Shown here: positions 16,272-25,292 of the stretch, one piece after another
How the letters are laid out: each line of letters starts with the position of its first letter
Numbering within the stretch: the first letter of the stretch is position 1
Origin: Thermohalobaculum sediminis
GTDB lineage: Bacteria > Pseudomonadota > Alphaproteobacteria > Rhodobacterales > Rhodobacteraceae
Length of the DNA: 64,000 nucleotides
NCBI RefSeq assembly: GCF_023487995.1
Contig: NZ_JAMFKN010000002.1
Coordinates: 434,001 to 498,000, forward strand
Direction of reading: 5' to 3'
Program-made: the position numbers and the translations under genes
Notes under the pieces: generated by a model
What the model was told of the DNA's origin: nothing
Databases searched by the model: none
The model's input: the letters and a program-made list of their open reading frames with translations, nothing else

Positions 16272-17514
16272 TGGCAAGGGCGGTCTCCTTCTCGACGGGT
16301 AGAACGGCCAGCATCGCGATGGCGCCAATCTTGAGAATGCAGGGCACCAGCGCGTAGGCCACCGACAGCGCGGCACGGCCCTCGGCGTCCACCGCCCCCG
16401 GCTCGAAGCCCGAAAGCGCCAGCAACGGCAGGGCGACGCCCGCGGCAAGCGCGAGCGCCGATTTCTGCAGGAAGGTCCAGAGCGCGAAGACCCGCCCGCC
16501 CTCGCCCTCGATGCGCGCGGCCAGCATGGCGGGGGCGAGCGTCATGTCGGCGCCCAGCGCGGCGCCCGAGGCGATGGCAACCGCGTAGAACGGCGCGACA
16601 TCGCCGGGCCCCAGCACCCAGGCCCAGGCGAACGCCGCGATCGAGAGCGACATGGCAAGCCCCAGCGTCGCCCGCCGCCCGAGCCACCCGGCAAGCCGCG
16701 CCCAGAACGGGGCGGCCGCGGCGGCGGCGGCGAAGAACAGGAGCAGCATGGGGCCAGCATGATCCTCGGCCTCCAGCACGTCGGCCACGAAGAACAGGAA
16801 CAGCGTCGACGTCACGGCCGTGGGCAGCGCGTTGACGAAGCCGAAGGCGAGCATCGGCGCGACGCCCGGCGCGGCGAGTGCCTGGCGGAAACCACCCGCG
16901 GCGCCCGCGTTCCCCGAAGCCCGCCAGCGTCCCGCCATTGCGGCCGAGGCGATGGCGGCAACCGCGACGAAAAGGAGCGCGAATCCGAGGAACCCCGCCG
17001 CAGGACCGAACGCCGCGCCCAGCAGGGCAGGCGCCATCGCGGCGAGGCACACGCCGATCAGGCCCCCTGCCTCGCGCCACAGCGCCACGCGCGTGTGCCC
17101 ACCCCCTGCCGCGCGGGCGAGCGCTAGTCCATGGTCGTAAAGCGCGATCTGCAGAGCGCTGAATCCGGTGAAGGCCGCGAGCAGCCCCAACCCCAGCCGC
17201 AGCGCCGGGCTGCCCCAGCCGGGCGGCGAGAACAGGATCACGAAGCCCGCGGCGAGCATCGCCGCCGCCCCGAGCGCCCAGACCTGTCGGCGCGCATGGG
17301 TTCGGTCCGCGAGCCAGCCTAGGATGGGGTCCTGCACGCTGTCGACTGCGCGGGCGGCCAGCAGGATCGCGCCCAGCGCACCCAGACCGAGGCCCATTTC
17401 CTCGGCATAGAAGCGCGGCGCGTGGACATAGAGCGGCAGGCCGCCGAAGGCCAGCGCCGCCGCCATGACGCCGCTGCGCGCGAGATCGGCGCGCGCGAGC
17501 CCCGTTTCAGCCAT
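16264..17514 (-). CDS. MFS/GPH-like transporter
   Basis: A 416-residue inner-membrane protein with about twelve hydrophobic segments. The loop between helices two and three, DPILGWLADRTHARR (about residues 61-75), matches the glycoside-pentoside-hexuronide:cation (GPH) branch of the MFS. No sugar genes are near, and the operon context points to a lipid-related or unknown substrate. The ATG at 17514 overlaps the preceding chalcone-isomerase-like gene by 8 bp, and its stop overlaps the DUF3833 start by 8 bp. Confidence 0.85.
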   Translation of the reverse strand: MAETGLARADLARSGVMAAALAFGGLPLYVHAPRFYAEEMGLGLGALGAILLAARAVDSVQDPILGWLADRTHARRQVWALGAAAMLAAGFVILFSPPGWGSPALRLGLGLLAAFTGFSALQIALYDHGLALARAAGGGHTRVALWREAGGLIGVCLAAMAPALLGAAFGPAAGFLGFALLFVAVAAIASAAMAGRWRASGNAGAAGGFRQALAAPGVAPMLAFGFVNALPTAVTSTLFLFFVADVLEAEDHAGPMLLLFFAAAAAAAPFWARLAGWLGRRATLGLAMSLSIAAFAWAWVLGPGDVAPFYAVAIASGAALGADMTLAPAMLAARIEGEGGRVFALWTFLQKSALALAAGVALPLLALSGFEPGAVDAEGRAALSVAYALVPCILKIGAIAMLAVLPVEKETALANA

Positions 17515-18028
17515 CGCACCGCCCGTCGAGCAGCGCCATGCGCCCCTCGGGGTGGCGGGTCTTCTCGCCCAGCCAGATCGACAGGAACAGCTCGGCGTCC
17601 TCGGTGAGGGCTCCCGCCTCGGCGCCATTCACGAAGAAGATCACCCGGTCCGGAGCCTCGCGCCAGGCGGTGATGCGGTCGCCCGGCACCACGTCCCGGA
17701 AGGCCTGCGCCATCTGGGCGCGCGCCGCGTCGAAATCGGCCTCCGGCCGGCCCGCGATGCGCGCCATCTCGTCGATCGAGGCCTCGACCAGTTCGTCGCG
17801 CGAGAATTTCGAGCGGTAGGTGAGCGACAGGCCATAGGCCTCGCCCGGCAGGTCGCGGGCGTCGGTCCACAGCTCGGCGCGATAGAAGTCCCAGAACAGG
17901 AAGCGGTACTCGCTGCACCCGGCAGGGCGCTCGGAATCGACCAGCGGCGCAAGCTCGCTGGGCGTCGCCTGCGCGGCCGGCACGGCAAGAAGCGTGGCGA
18001 TCAGGGAGGCAAGGGCATGGCGGATCAT
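17507..18028 (-). CDS. Chalcone-isomerase-like exported protein
   Basis: A 173-residue protein with a signal peptide (MIRHALASLIATLLAVPAAQA) and a body of the chalcone-isomerase-like type: YRFLFWDFYRAELWTD, SLTYRSKFSRDELVEASIDEM, and a C-terminal LSIWLGEKTRHPEGRMALL. Bacterial members have no proven isomerase activity and are thought to bind lipid-like ligands. It sits directly after DUF1365 (4-bp overlap); in related clusters a cyclopropane-fatty-acid-synthase-like gene often lies at this junction, but there is no room for one here. Confidence 0.83.
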   Translation of the reverse strand: MIRHALASLIATLLAVPAAQATPSELAPLVDSERPAGCSEYRFLFWDFYRAELWTDARDLPGEAYGLSLTYRSKFSRDELVEASIDEMARIAGRPEADFDAARAQMAQAFRDVVPGDRITAWREAPDRVIFFVNGAEAGALTEDAELFLSIWLGEKTRHPEGRMALLDGRCDG

Positions 18029-18786
18029 GTCACGCGCTCCTTTGGCGGTTCGGGCCGGGTGCGGTAGCGCACCCCCTTGAGGAAAAGCTTCAGCGCCTGC
18101 CAGTGGATCAGGGCAGTGGCCTTGGCGGCGCCGAGCGGGCGGCGCACCAGCGCACGCACCAGCTCCGCGTCCGAGAGCGGACGGCGATGACCCGTGAGCG
18201 CAGTGTAGAGCCCGCCGCCCCTGCCGTCCTGGTAGTCGATCCAGACGCCCACGCGCTCGGGCGCCAGCACGAAGCGGAAGCGGTAGCGCCCCTCGATGGC
18301 GAAGAAGGGCGAGACGTGGAAACGCTTCTCGGCCTCGACCCACTGATCGGGACGGATCGGGCCGCCATCGGCCGCGCGGCACAGGTAACAGTGCCGGTCG
18401 CCGAAGGTGTTGTGCACCTCTGCCAGCACCGCGATCAGCGCCCCGCCCGCATCCTTCATGAACCAGAAGCTCACCGGGTTGAAGGCATAGCCCCAGTAGC
18501 GCGGATGGGTCAGGAGCGAGACTGTGGCCACCTCGCCAACCCCCGCCTCGGCGGCGAGGCGGCGCACCCACGGCGCGCCCCCCTCGCCCGCGAAGCCGTG
18601 ATCGGCGGGGTGCAGGCTCACGAGGTTGCGCCGCCCGAACGAGAACAGCTTGGGCGTGCGGCCGCCAGAAAGCTGATCCTCGGACAGCATCACGTAGTCC
18701 ATGCCGTAGGCGAAGGCGTTCTTCACCGGCATGGTCCGCGCGTGGGTGACGCGCGCCGCGATGACTGCGGGGCTCAGCTCGGCCAT
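18025..18786 (-). CDS. DUF1365-family protein
   Basis: A 253-residue DUF1365 protein. Family marks are the N-terminal THARTMPVKNAFAYGMDYVML, the THPRYWGYAFNPVSFWFMKD segment (about residues 98-117), the LAEVHNTFGDRHCY segment and FHVSPFFAIEGRYRF. The family is cytoplasmic, of unknown biochemical role, and almost always next to an FAD-dependent amine-oxidase-like gene and a cyclopropane-fatty-acid-synthase-like gene. It overlaps the FAD gene by 13 bp. The C-terminal KATALIHWQALKLFLKGV is also typical. Confidence 0.88.
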   Translation of the reverse strand: MAELSPAVIAARVTHARTMPVKNAFAYGMDYVMLSEDQLSGGRTPKLFSFGRRNLVSLHPADHGFAGEGGAPWVRRLAAEAGVGEVATVSLLTHPRYWGYAFNPVSFWFMKDAGGALIAVLAEVHNTFGDRHCYLCRAADGGPIRPDQWVEAEKRFHVSPFFAIEGRYRFRFVLAPERVGVWIDYQDGRGGGLYTALTGHRRPLSDAELVRALVRRPLGAAKATALIHWQALKLFLKGVRYRTRPEPPKERVT

Positions 18787-20039
18787 GGCGGGGTGACGCC
18801 AAGCTCGCGTGCGACCGAAACAGCGCTCGCGAGCCCGTCCTCGTGGAAGCCGTGCCGGGTCCACGCGCCGCAGAACCACGTGCGCTTGCGGCCCTGGATG
18901 GTCGGCAGTTCGGCCTGCGCCGCCATCGCGTGCAGGTCGAACTGCGGGTGATGGCATACATGCTGGTCGAGGATCTTCTCCTCCGGGATCGGGCGCGCGG
19001 GGTTGAGCGAGACGAACAGGGGCGTCGTGCCGGGGATGCCCTGCAGGCTGTTCATCCAGTAGGTGACCGAGGCCGCGTTTTCGGTCGCGGTGCTCGAGGC
19101 CTGGTAGACCCAGCTCGACCAGCAGGCGCGGCGCTTGGGCATCTGGCTCGCGTCGCTGTGCAGGACGGCGAGGTTGGGCTTGTAGCGCACCCGCTCGAGC
19201 ACCCGCCGCTCGGCCGCGTCGGCGTCGGTCAGCATCGCCAGGGTCTGGTCGGAATGGCCGGCGAGCACCACCTGGTCGAAGCGCTCGGGCTCGGCGCCCT
19301 CGGCCCTGACGATCACGCCCTGGTCGTCGCGCGTCACCTCGCGCACCGGGGCGCCGAGCCGGACCTGCGCGGCCATGCTCGCGGCCATCCGCGCGACATA
19401 CTCGCGCGAGCCGCCCTCGACCGTCCACCACTGGTGCTGGCCATTGAGCGAGAGGAGCCCGTGGTTCTCGAAGAACCGCGCGAGCGCGAGCGCGGGGAAG
19501 TTGCGCATCTCCTCGCGCGGGGTGGACCAGATCGCGCCGCTCATGGGCAGAAGGTAGTAGCGGGTGAACCACTCGCCGAGGCGCTGGGCCTCGATCAGCC
19601 CGCCGATGGTCATGCGCGGGTCGCGCTGCGCCACCGCGAGCGCGGTGCGGTTGAACACCATGATGTCGCGCACCATCCGCCAGAAGGCGGGCCGCAGCGC
19701 GTTGGCCCGCTGGGCGAGCGCCGCGTTGATGGTCTTGCAGCCATACTCGATCGCGCCGTCATCCACGGTGACGGCGAAAGACATGTCGCTGCGCTTGGTA
19801 GGCACGTCGAGATGCTCGAACAGCCCCTTCAGGTGCGGGTAGTTGACGTGGTTGAACACGATGAAGCCGGTATCGACCGGGACGGCGCCATCGCGCCCCG
19901 GAACGGCGATCGTGCGGGCGTGACCGCCCAGGCGATCCTCGGCCTCGTAAAGGACGACATCATGTCCGCGCGAGAGCAGCCATGCCGCCCCCAGCCCGGC
20001 GATCCCGCCACCGACGACGGCCAGTCTAAGTCTTTCCAT
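18774..20039 (-). CDS. FAD-dependent oxidoreductase, amine-oxidase-like
   Basis: A 421-residue flavoprotein. It has the N-terminal GGGIAGLGAAWLLS dinucleotide motif (residues 10-23), YEAEDRLGGHART (about 31-43) and the C-terminal FAD segment TWFCGAWTRHGFHEDGLASA. It belongs to the group paired with DUF1365, possibly acting on unsaturated or modified acyl chains. It heads the six-gene operon. Upstream on the minus strand a TGATCT at 20103-20098 resembles the -35 element recalled for RpoE/ChrR-type promoters, but the candidate -10 (GTAGCA) is poor, so photo-oxidative control is only a hypothesis. Confidence 0.87.
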   Translation of the reverse strand: MERLRLAVVGGGIAGLGAAWLLSRGHDVVLYEAEDRLGGHARTIAVPGRDGAVPVDTGFIVFNHVNYPHLKGLFEHLDVPTKRSDMSFAVTVDDGAIEYGCKTINAALAQRANALRPAFWRMVRDIMVFNRTALAVAQRDPRMTIGGLIEAQRLGEWFTRYYLLPMSGAIWSTPREEMRNFPALALARFFENHGLLSLNGQHQWWTVEGGSREYVARMAASMAAQVRLGAPVREVTRDDQGVIVRAEGAEPERFDQVVLAGHSDQTLAMLTDADAAERRVLERVRYKPNLAVLHSDASQMPKRRACWSSWVYQASSTATENAASVTYWMNSLQGIPGTTPLFVSLNPARPIPEEKILDQHVCHHPQFDLHAMAAQAELPTIQGRKRTWFCGAWTRHGFHEDGLASAVSVARELGVTPPWPS

Positions 20040-20167
20040 GCAACGCGTCTCCCGACCCTGCTCGGCATGGAAAGTGCTACGAAGGCGGCGGATGACCAGA
20101 TCACGCCGGCAAAAAATCGCGTCAACCTGCCGCGCCATGAGCGTCCGGCGGGCGTCCGCGCCACGGT

Positions 20168-20578
20168 TCAGATGATGCCGAGCACGCGGAAGCCGATCAC
20201 CAGCTGGCAGCCCACCCCGACCGCGAAGGCCAGCGTGCGCACGACCGGCAGCCCCGCGACATAGACCGCGAAATGCGCGACGCGCGCGAAGAAGTAGAGC
20301 GCCGCCGCCGCCGCGGTCAGCCCGTCGCCCTGCCCCGAGATCACGAGCGCCGCCACCAGCGCCGCAAAGACCGCGAGGTTCTCGACCGCGTTGAGATGCG
20401 CGCGCCGCGCCCGTGCGGCCCAGGGCGCGGTGTAGGCGATGTCGTGCTCGCCATCCATCAGCGCGGGCCCGACGCCGCGATCGCCGAGCAGCCACAGGAT
20501 ATGCGGCAGCCACATCAGCCCGGTCGCAATTGCCGTCAGCGCAAGCCAGTAGAGTTCAGGGGCCAATTCGTGGGCCAT
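20168..20578 (-). CDS. MAPEG-family membrane protein
   Basis: A 136-residue protein with four hydrophobic segments and the MAPEG arrangement: ELYWLALTAIATGLMWLPHI, then RARRAHLNAVENLAVFAALV (the conserved RxxRAHxNxxENLP-type glutathione-site region), then ALYFFARVAHFAVYVAGLP (the conserved R and Y of helix three). MAPEG proteins handle glutathione-linked or lipid substrates in membranes. It lies 128 bp upstream of the FAD oxidoreductase on the same strand and may be co-transcribed with it. Confidence 0.85.
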   Translation of the reverse strand: MAHELAPELYWLALTAIATGLMWLPHILWLLGDRGVGPALMDGEHDIAYTAPWAARARRAHLNAVENLAVFAALVAALVISGQGDGLTAAAAALYFFARVAHFAVYVAGLPVVRTLAFAVGVGCQLVIGFRVLGII

Positions 20579-20677
20579 GACAGGGTCTCCTCTGCATCCG
20601 CCGTGCCGCCGCGATGGCGGCCGGCGCGAGCATCGCCACCATCGCGTGCCGCGGCAAGAGGGAAGCGGGCGCGCAGC

Positions 20678-21667
20678 TCAGCGCAGCACCAATTCGACCC
20701 GCCGGTTCAACGCCCTCCCGGCCTCGGTGTCGTTCGCGGTCACCGGAGCGAGCCAGCCCGCCCCATGGGCCTCCATCCGGCCGGCGGGGACACCGCGCTC
20801 TGTCAGCGCCGCCATCACCGCCTCAGCCCGGCGGCGCGAGAGGTCGACATTGACGTCGAGCGCGCCCTGGTTGTCGCTGTGGCCGACGATGGCCACGAGG
20901 ATGTCGGGATTGCGCGCGAGAAGTTGCGCGAGCAGGTCGAGCGCGGCGGCCGAGCCGGGCGAGAGCCGCGCGCCGCCGGTGTCGAACGCCAGCCCCTCGA
21001 CCGGGACGTGGCCATCGGCCATCAGGCGGTCGAACAGGTCCGCCTCATCCTGCGGGAGCACGAGGGCTCCGGCCCCGGCGTCGATGCCGGGCGAGGTCGT
21101 GACCCGCGTCGCCCGCTCGCCCGGCGTGACGGTCACGGTCTGCACATGCACCTGCCCCAGCACCCGGCTCGCCAGCACCGAGACATAGACCGACGAGCCG
21201 TCCCCGGCGTCGCGTCGCATCGAAAGCTGCTGGAAATCGGCGGTATCGATCAGCATCGCGGGGGCGGGCAGGAGCGCCACGCCGAAGCGGAAGTCGAAGC
21301 CGCCGCACTCGGCGGTGCGGCAGCTGAACACCGTCTCGAAGCCCAGCGCGGCCAGGCGCTCGCGATAGCCGGCGATCGTGCCGGCGGTGCTAGCGGCCGG
21401 GTCGTCGAGGCGGAAGGCGCGCATCGTCACCTCGCCCTCGAGGCTCAGCGCGTTCGGCCCGGCCGGGCCATAGATGCCCACCGGCAGGTCGTAGCGGTCG
21501 AAGGCCTGCCGCTGCATGGCGGTGGGCGTCGCCCCTTCGGGCGCGCCGGGATCGACGGGCGCGGACGCGGGCGCCGGGGCGGGTTGCGGCGCCTGCTCCT
21601 GCGCCGGAGCCGCCGCCGCAAGCCCGGCCGCGATCCAGACCAGTGCCGCCGTCAGCCGTCGCCGCAC
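20678..21667 (-). CDS. OmpA-family outer-membrane protein
   Basis: A 329-residue protein with a signal peptide (about residues 1-22), a Pro/Ala-rich linker (about 23-45), a unique central domain with two cysteines (FSCRTAECGGFDFRFG) and a C-terminal OmpA-like peptidoglycan-binding domain (about 215-329). The latter has VEGLAFDTGGARL, IVGHSDNQGALDVNVDLSRRRAEAV and NRRVELVLR. The protein should anchor to peptidoglycan through the conserved Asp and Arg of the OmpA fold. The central domain is not recognised. It lies four bases after the AhpD-like gene on the same strand. Confidence 0.87.
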   Translation of the reverse strand: MRRRLTAALVWIAAGLAAAAPAQEQAPQPAPAPASAPVDPGAPEGATPTAMQRQAFDRYDLPVGIYGPAGPNALSLEGEVTMRAFRLDDPAASTAGTIAGYRERLAALGFETVFSCRTAECGGFDFRFGVALLPAPAMLIDTADFQQLSMRRDAGDGSSVYVSVLASRVLGQVHVQTVTVTPGERATRVTTSPGIDAGAGALVLPQDEADLFDRLMADGHVPVEGLAFDTGGARLSPGSAAALDLLAQLLARNPDILVAIVGHSDNQGALDVNVDLSRRRAEAVMAALTERGVPAGRMEAHGAGWLAPVTANDTEAGRALNRRVELVLR

Positions 21668-21671
21668 GCGC

Positions 21672-22244
21672 TCAACCCCGTCCCTGCCCGTGATACTCGG
21701 GGTTTGGCTGCATTCCGGTCGCGCTCGCCATCCGGTTCGACATGTTGAAGAAGGCGGCGACCGCGGCGAGATCCCAGATATCCTCGTCGCTCAGGCCATG
21801 GGTGCGCAGGCGCTCGCGGTCGGCCTCGGTGATCTCGGCGCTCGCCCGCGTGATCCTGACGGCAAAATCGACCATCGCGCGCTGGCGCGGATCGAGGGGG
21901 GCATATCGGTGGTTGAAGGCCATCGCCTCGCCCAGCGCCGTCTCGCCCGAGAGCACGCGCACCGCCGCGCCATGGGCGACGAGGCAATACCAGCAGCGGT
22001 TCTCGGCCGAGACGGCGACCGCGATCATCTCGCGCTCCAGCTTGCTCAGCCCCGAGGGGCCGAGCATCAGGTCGTTGTACATCAGCGCAAAGGCGCGCAG
22101 CTTCTCGGGCCGGTGAGCATAGGCCACCAGCACGTTGGGGACGAGCCCAAGCTTCGCCTGGCATTTCCCGAACAGCTCGGCCACGTCCTCGGGCAGCGGG
22201 TCGGGCAGGACGAGGTCGAGGGCGGTGGGTTTCGGCAGGTGCAT
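21672..22244 (-). CDS. AhpD-like / carboxymuconolactone-decarboxylase-fold protein
   Basis: A 190-residue peroxidase-related member of the AhpD/CMD superfamily. The redox motif CWYCLVAHG (C84, C87, H91) is intact, preceded by LSKLEREMIAVAVSAENR. Such proteins reduce peroxides or alkylhydroperoxidase partners through the CxxC pair in the cytoplasm. It lies between a GNAT gene (15-bp gap) and the OmpA-family gene (4-bp gap) on one strand, so the three may be co-transcribed although their jobs look unrelated. Confidence 0.83.
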   Translation of the reverse strand: MHLPKPTALDLVLPDPLPEDVAELFGKCQAKLGLVPNVLVAYAHRPEKLRAFALMYNDLMLGPSGLSKLEREMIAVAVSAENRCWYCLVAHGAAVRVLSGETALGEAMAFNHRYAPLDPRQRAMVDFAVRITRASAEITEADRERLRTHGLSDEDIWDLAAVAAFFNMSNRMASATGMQPNPEYHGQGRG

Positions 22245-22259
22245 CGGGCGCTCCCCGGC

Positions 22260-23018
22260 TCAGTCCAGAATGCGGTAGTGGTAGCGGGCGGCGATGCCCA
22301 TGCCCAGCCGTTCATAGAGCGTGCGGGCAGGCTCGTTCGCCTCGGTCACCGCGAGCGCGAGCCAGGGCGCGCCATGCTCGAGCGCAAAGCGCGCGGCCCC
22401 GCGCAGAAGCGCGCCACCCGCACCCTTGCGCCGGAAGCCCGTGGCGACCTCGACCGCGTGGATCATCGCGACCTCGCGGTCGACGGCCACGAAGGCGACG
22501 CCCGCCGGGCGGTCCTCGACGCGCGCGAGCAGCACGCTGCGCGGGCCCGCGGGGCGCTCCATCACCGCGAGGCGGCCGGGGCCGATGCCGCCTTCGGCCC
22601 AGATCTCCTCGACGATGCGCAAGGGCGTGGCCACGCGGATCACCCGCGCGGTCTGGTCGGCGCCGTCGTCGATGGCCGCAGAGGGCGCGCAATAGATCGC
22701 CACGGGGTCGATCACGCCATAGCCCCGTGCGCCCAGCTCGGCATCGAGCGCCGCCTCGCCCGGCCCGATGCGGAACAGCGGCTCCTGACCCCAGGCGGCT
22801 AGCCTCGCGACCGCCGCGCCGATGTCGGGGACCTCGCCCGACCTCACCGCCGAGGCGGCCGAGACGCGCTTGCCCCCGCCCGAGCCGCGCCTGAGGCACC
22901 AGCCTGCGGCCTCGCGCATCCCGGCCGGGGGCCAGGTGGCGTCGACGGCGGCAAGGAGCCGCGCGGCATCGGGCAAGGCGGACGCGCCGGGGCGCACAGG
23001 GTCGGCACGATCGGGCAT
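22260..23018 (-). CDS. GNAT-family N-acetyltransferase
   Basis: A 252-residue protein with a C-terminal GNAT domain (about residues 125-252). The acetyl-CoA loop is ATGFRRKGAGGALL (about 198-211), followed by the LALAVTEANEPARTLYERLGM segment. The N-terminal half is a second, degenerate acetyltransferase-like domain, as in tandem GNAT proteins. Substrate is unknown. No other start has a better context than the ATG at 23018. The 161-bp gap upstream holds a degenerate GC-rich repeat and no gene. Confidence 0.8.
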   Translation of the reverse strand: MPDRADPVRPGASALPDAARLLAAVDATWPPAGMREAAGWCLRRGSGGGKRVSAASAVRSGEVPDIGAAVARLAAWGQEPLFRIGPGEAALDAELGARGYGVIDPVAIYCAPSAAIDDGADQTARVIRVATPLRIVEEIWAEGGIGPGRLAVMERPAGPRSVLLARVEDRPAGVAFVAVDREVAMIHAVEVATGFRRKGAGGALLRGAARFALEHGAPWLALAVTEANEPARTLYERLGMGIAARYHYRILD

Positions 23019-23179
23019 GGCGGGCGGTCACCGGCGTGGCAAGGGATCGGGCCGGATTAGACGCCGCACGGCGGCGCGGTGCAAGGGGGTGGAGATTGTG
23101 TGCCTTTGCCCCGGCCGGCGCGTCGGTGCGCCAGAGGTCCCGGGTCGAACCCGTGACGGCGGGCGATGTGGCGGGGGCG

Positions 23180-23656
23180 TCAGCCCTGCTTCATGAGCCG
23201 CGCCTTCTCGCGCGCCCAGTCACGTTGCTTCTCGGTCTCGCGCTTGTCGGCCATCTTCTTGCCGCGGGCGATGCCGATCTCGATCTTGGCGATGCCGCGC
23301 TCGTTGAAATAGAGCTTGAGGGGCACCAGCGTCATGCCCTCGCGCCCCACGCCCTTGGCGAGGCGGGCAAGCTGGTCGCGCCTGACCAGCAGCTTGCGGC
23401 GTCGGCGTTCCTCGTGACCGAAGGCGCGGTCCTTCGACTGGCTGAAGGGCGGGATGTAACTGTTGATGAGCCACAGCTCGCCCCCCTCGATCGAGGCATA
23501 GCTCTCGGCGATGTTGGCCCGGCCCTCGCGCAGCGCCTTGACCTCGGAGCCCTCGAGCATGATGCCGCATTCGAGGCTGTCCTCGATGAAGTAGTTGTGG
23601 CGCGCCTTGCGGTTCTCGGCGGCGATGCGCTGGGGGCTGGGCTTCTTCGCGGTCAT
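23180..23656 (-). CDS. smpB: SsrA-binding protein SmpB
   Basis: A 158-residue SmpB, the partner of tmRNA in rescuing stalled ribosomes. The oligonucleotide-binding fold is intact ([46 protein letters not shown]), as is the basic C-terminal tail ([16 protein letters not shown]). Its ATG overlaps the stop of the ATPase gene by four bases, giving an operon dapA-ATPase-smpB. The tmRNA gene itself is not in the window. Confidence 0.95.
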   Translation of the reverse strand: MTAKKPSPQRIAAENRKARHNYFIEDSLECGIMLEGSEVKALREGRANIAESYASIEGGELWLINSYIPPFSQSKDRAFGHEERRRRKLLVRRDQLARLAKGVGREGMTLVPLKLYFNERGIAKIEIGIARGKKMADKRETEKQRDWAREKARLMKQG

Positions 23657-24171
23657 GGCCGTCCCTCCGCGCCGAGGCGGATGCCGCCCAACGCCGCCAT
23701 CTCCGCCGCGCCTGGCGCCTCCCACAGCCCTTCCACGAAATCGAACATCTCGCGCGTCACCTCGAAGCCCGTTCCTTCCCCGCCGGCGCGGTTCCTCGCC
23801 TCGACCCGCGCCCAGCGGACCTCGCGGGGCACATCGAGCCAATGCAGTTGCACGGCGATCCCCGCGCCCTGTGCCCAGTCCGCGAACTCGGCGCGGTCGG
23901 CGCGGGTCGTGAAGCCCGCATCCGCGACCGACGGCACGCCGAGGCGCGCAAGCTGGCCGATCACCGCGCGCATCTGCGCGGTCGCCCGCGTGATCCGCTC
24001 CATCCCCCAGTCGGGATCCGCGCCGGGCGCCGCGTCGGGCCAGTAGAGGCGGTTCATCCACTCGTCGATCGGAAACAGCACCGCGCCCAGCCGGCCCGCG
24101 AGCGCCGCGGCATAGGTCGTCTTGCCAGCGCCGGTCGAACCGCAGACCAGATGCAGCAGCGCCCCGGCCAT
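23653..24171 (-). CDS. P-loop ATPase/kinase-like protein
   Basis: A 172-residue protein with a Walker A motif GSTGAGKTT (residues 11-19) and the DEWMNRLYW segment at 37-45. It resembles small AAA_33/zeta-toxin-like kinases that phosphorylate small molecules. [17 protein letters not shown] and [19 protein letters not shown] fit the kinase lid region. It lies between dapA (6-bp gap) and smpB (4-bp overlap). No antitoxin gene is adjacent, so a housekeeping kinase role is more likely than a toxin. Substrate is unknown. Confidence 0.75.
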   Translation of the reverse strand: MAGALLHLVCGSTGAGKTTYAAALAGRLGAVLFPIDEWMNRLYWPDAAPGADPDWGMERITRATAQMRAVIGQLARLGVPSVADAGFTTRADRAEFADWAQGAGIAVQLHWLDVPREVRWARVEARNRAGGEGTGFEVTREMFDFVEGLWEAPGAAEMAALGGIRLGAEGRP

Positions 24172-24177
24172 GCCCCC

Positions 24178-25056
24178 TCAGCCGTTGAGCACGCCGGCAT
24201 GGACCATCGCCGCGCGGACCCGGGCCTTGACCGGATCGGTCGCGCCGACCAGCGGCAGGCGCACTTCCTCGGAACAGCGGCCCAGCAGCGACAGGCCGTA
24301 TTTCGCGCAGACGAGGCCCGGTTCGAGGAAGATCGCCACATGGAGCGGCATCAGCCGGTCCTGAAGCTCGAGCGCGCGGGCATAGTCGCCCCTCAGCGTG
24401 GCCTCCTGAAACTCGGCGCAGAGCCGCGGCGCCACGTTCGCGGTGACCGAGATGCAGCCCACGCCGCCATGCGCGTTGAAGCCGAGCGCCGAGGCGTCCT
24501 CGCCCGAGAGCTGGATGAAGTCCTTGCCGCAGGTCTCGCGCTGCTTCGAGACGCGGGTGATGTCGCCGGTCGCGTCCTTGACGCCGACGATGCGCGGCAG
24601 CCGGGCCAGCGTGCCCATCGTCTCGGGGCTCATGTCGACGACCGAGCGGCCGGGGATGTTGTAGATGATGATCGGCAGGTCCGCCGCGTCGTGCACGGCG
24701 GTGAAATGCGCGACCAGACCCGCCTGCGTGGGCTTGTTGTAGTAGGGCGTGACGACGAGGGCGCCGTCCGCGCCCACCTTCTCGGCAAAGCGGATCAGGC
24801 TCACCGCTTCGGCCGTGTTGTTCGAGCCCGCGCCCGCGACGACCGGCACGCGTCCGGCGGCGGTCTTGACCACGATCTCGATGACGCGTTCGTGCTCATC
24901 GTGGCTCAGCGTCGGGCTCTCGCCGGTGGTGCCCACGGGCACGAGACCGTGGCTGCCCTCGGCGATCTGCCACTCGACCAGCGCCTCCAGCGCTTTCTCG
25001 TCCACGCGCCCGTCCGACATGGGGGTGACGAGGGCGGGCATCGATCCCTTGAACAT
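24178..25056 (-). CDS. dapA: 4-hydroxy-tetrahydrodipicolinate synthase DapA
   Basis: A 292-residue class I aldolase that condenses pyruvate with aspartate semialdehyde in the lysine/diaminopimelate pathway. Family signatures are GTTGESPTL (residues 43-51), the catalytic Tyr in [11 protein letters not shown] (about 129-139), IIYNIPGRS and the Schiff-base lysine in [10 protein letters not shown] (about residue 161). The ATG at 25056 gives the normal N-terminus; an upstream in-frame extension is not family-like. A sigma-70-like promoter lies about 50 bp upstream. Confidence 0.95.
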   Translation of the reverse strand: MFKGSMPALVTPMSDGRVDEKALEALVEWQIAEGSHGLVPVGTTGESPTLSHDEHERVIEIVVKTAAGRVPVVAGAGSNNTAEAVSLIRFAEKVGADGALVVTPYYNKPTQAGLVAHFTAVHDAADLPIIIYNIPGRSVVDMSPETMGTLARLPRIVGVKDATGDITRVSKQRETCGKDFIQLSGEDASALGFNAHGGVGCISVTANVAPRLCAEFQEATLRGDYARALELQDRLMPLHVAIFLEPGLVCAKYGLSLLGRCSEEVRLPLVGATDPVKARVRAAMVHAGVLNG

Positions 25057-25105
25057 GGGGCTCACTCGCGATTGCGCGGCACGGGCGCGGTTTTCGAGGT
25101 TCGCG

Positions 25106-25134
25106 ACCCTATGCCCAAAGCCCCCGGTTGACAA
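25106..25134 (-). promoter_or_regulatory. Candidate sigma-70 promoter of dapA
   Basis: On the minus strand TTGTCA (25134-25129), 17 bases, then TAGGGT (25111-25106), about 50 bases before the dapA start. The spacing is ideal and both elements are moderate matches to consensus. Confidence 0.4.
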
Positions 25135-25292
25135 GAGACGACCCCGCGCCGGTCACCCCCCGCCAGATGGTGCGGCAAGGCGCCACCGCGGCGAAATTTG
25201 CGCGCCCGGGGCCCGGCGGTCCTCGGCGATGGGGCGGCGATGTGCTAGGCTTGTCCTCGAGGCAGACTGAAGCAGGTACAGGAGCAATGAGA

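Noticed and set aside
23134-23158. Possible tRNA T-arm (GGGTCGAACCC)
   Set aside because: No matching acceptor stem, anticodon arm or CCA-side pairing can be found around it; it looks like a diverged copy of the CCCGGG repeat family.
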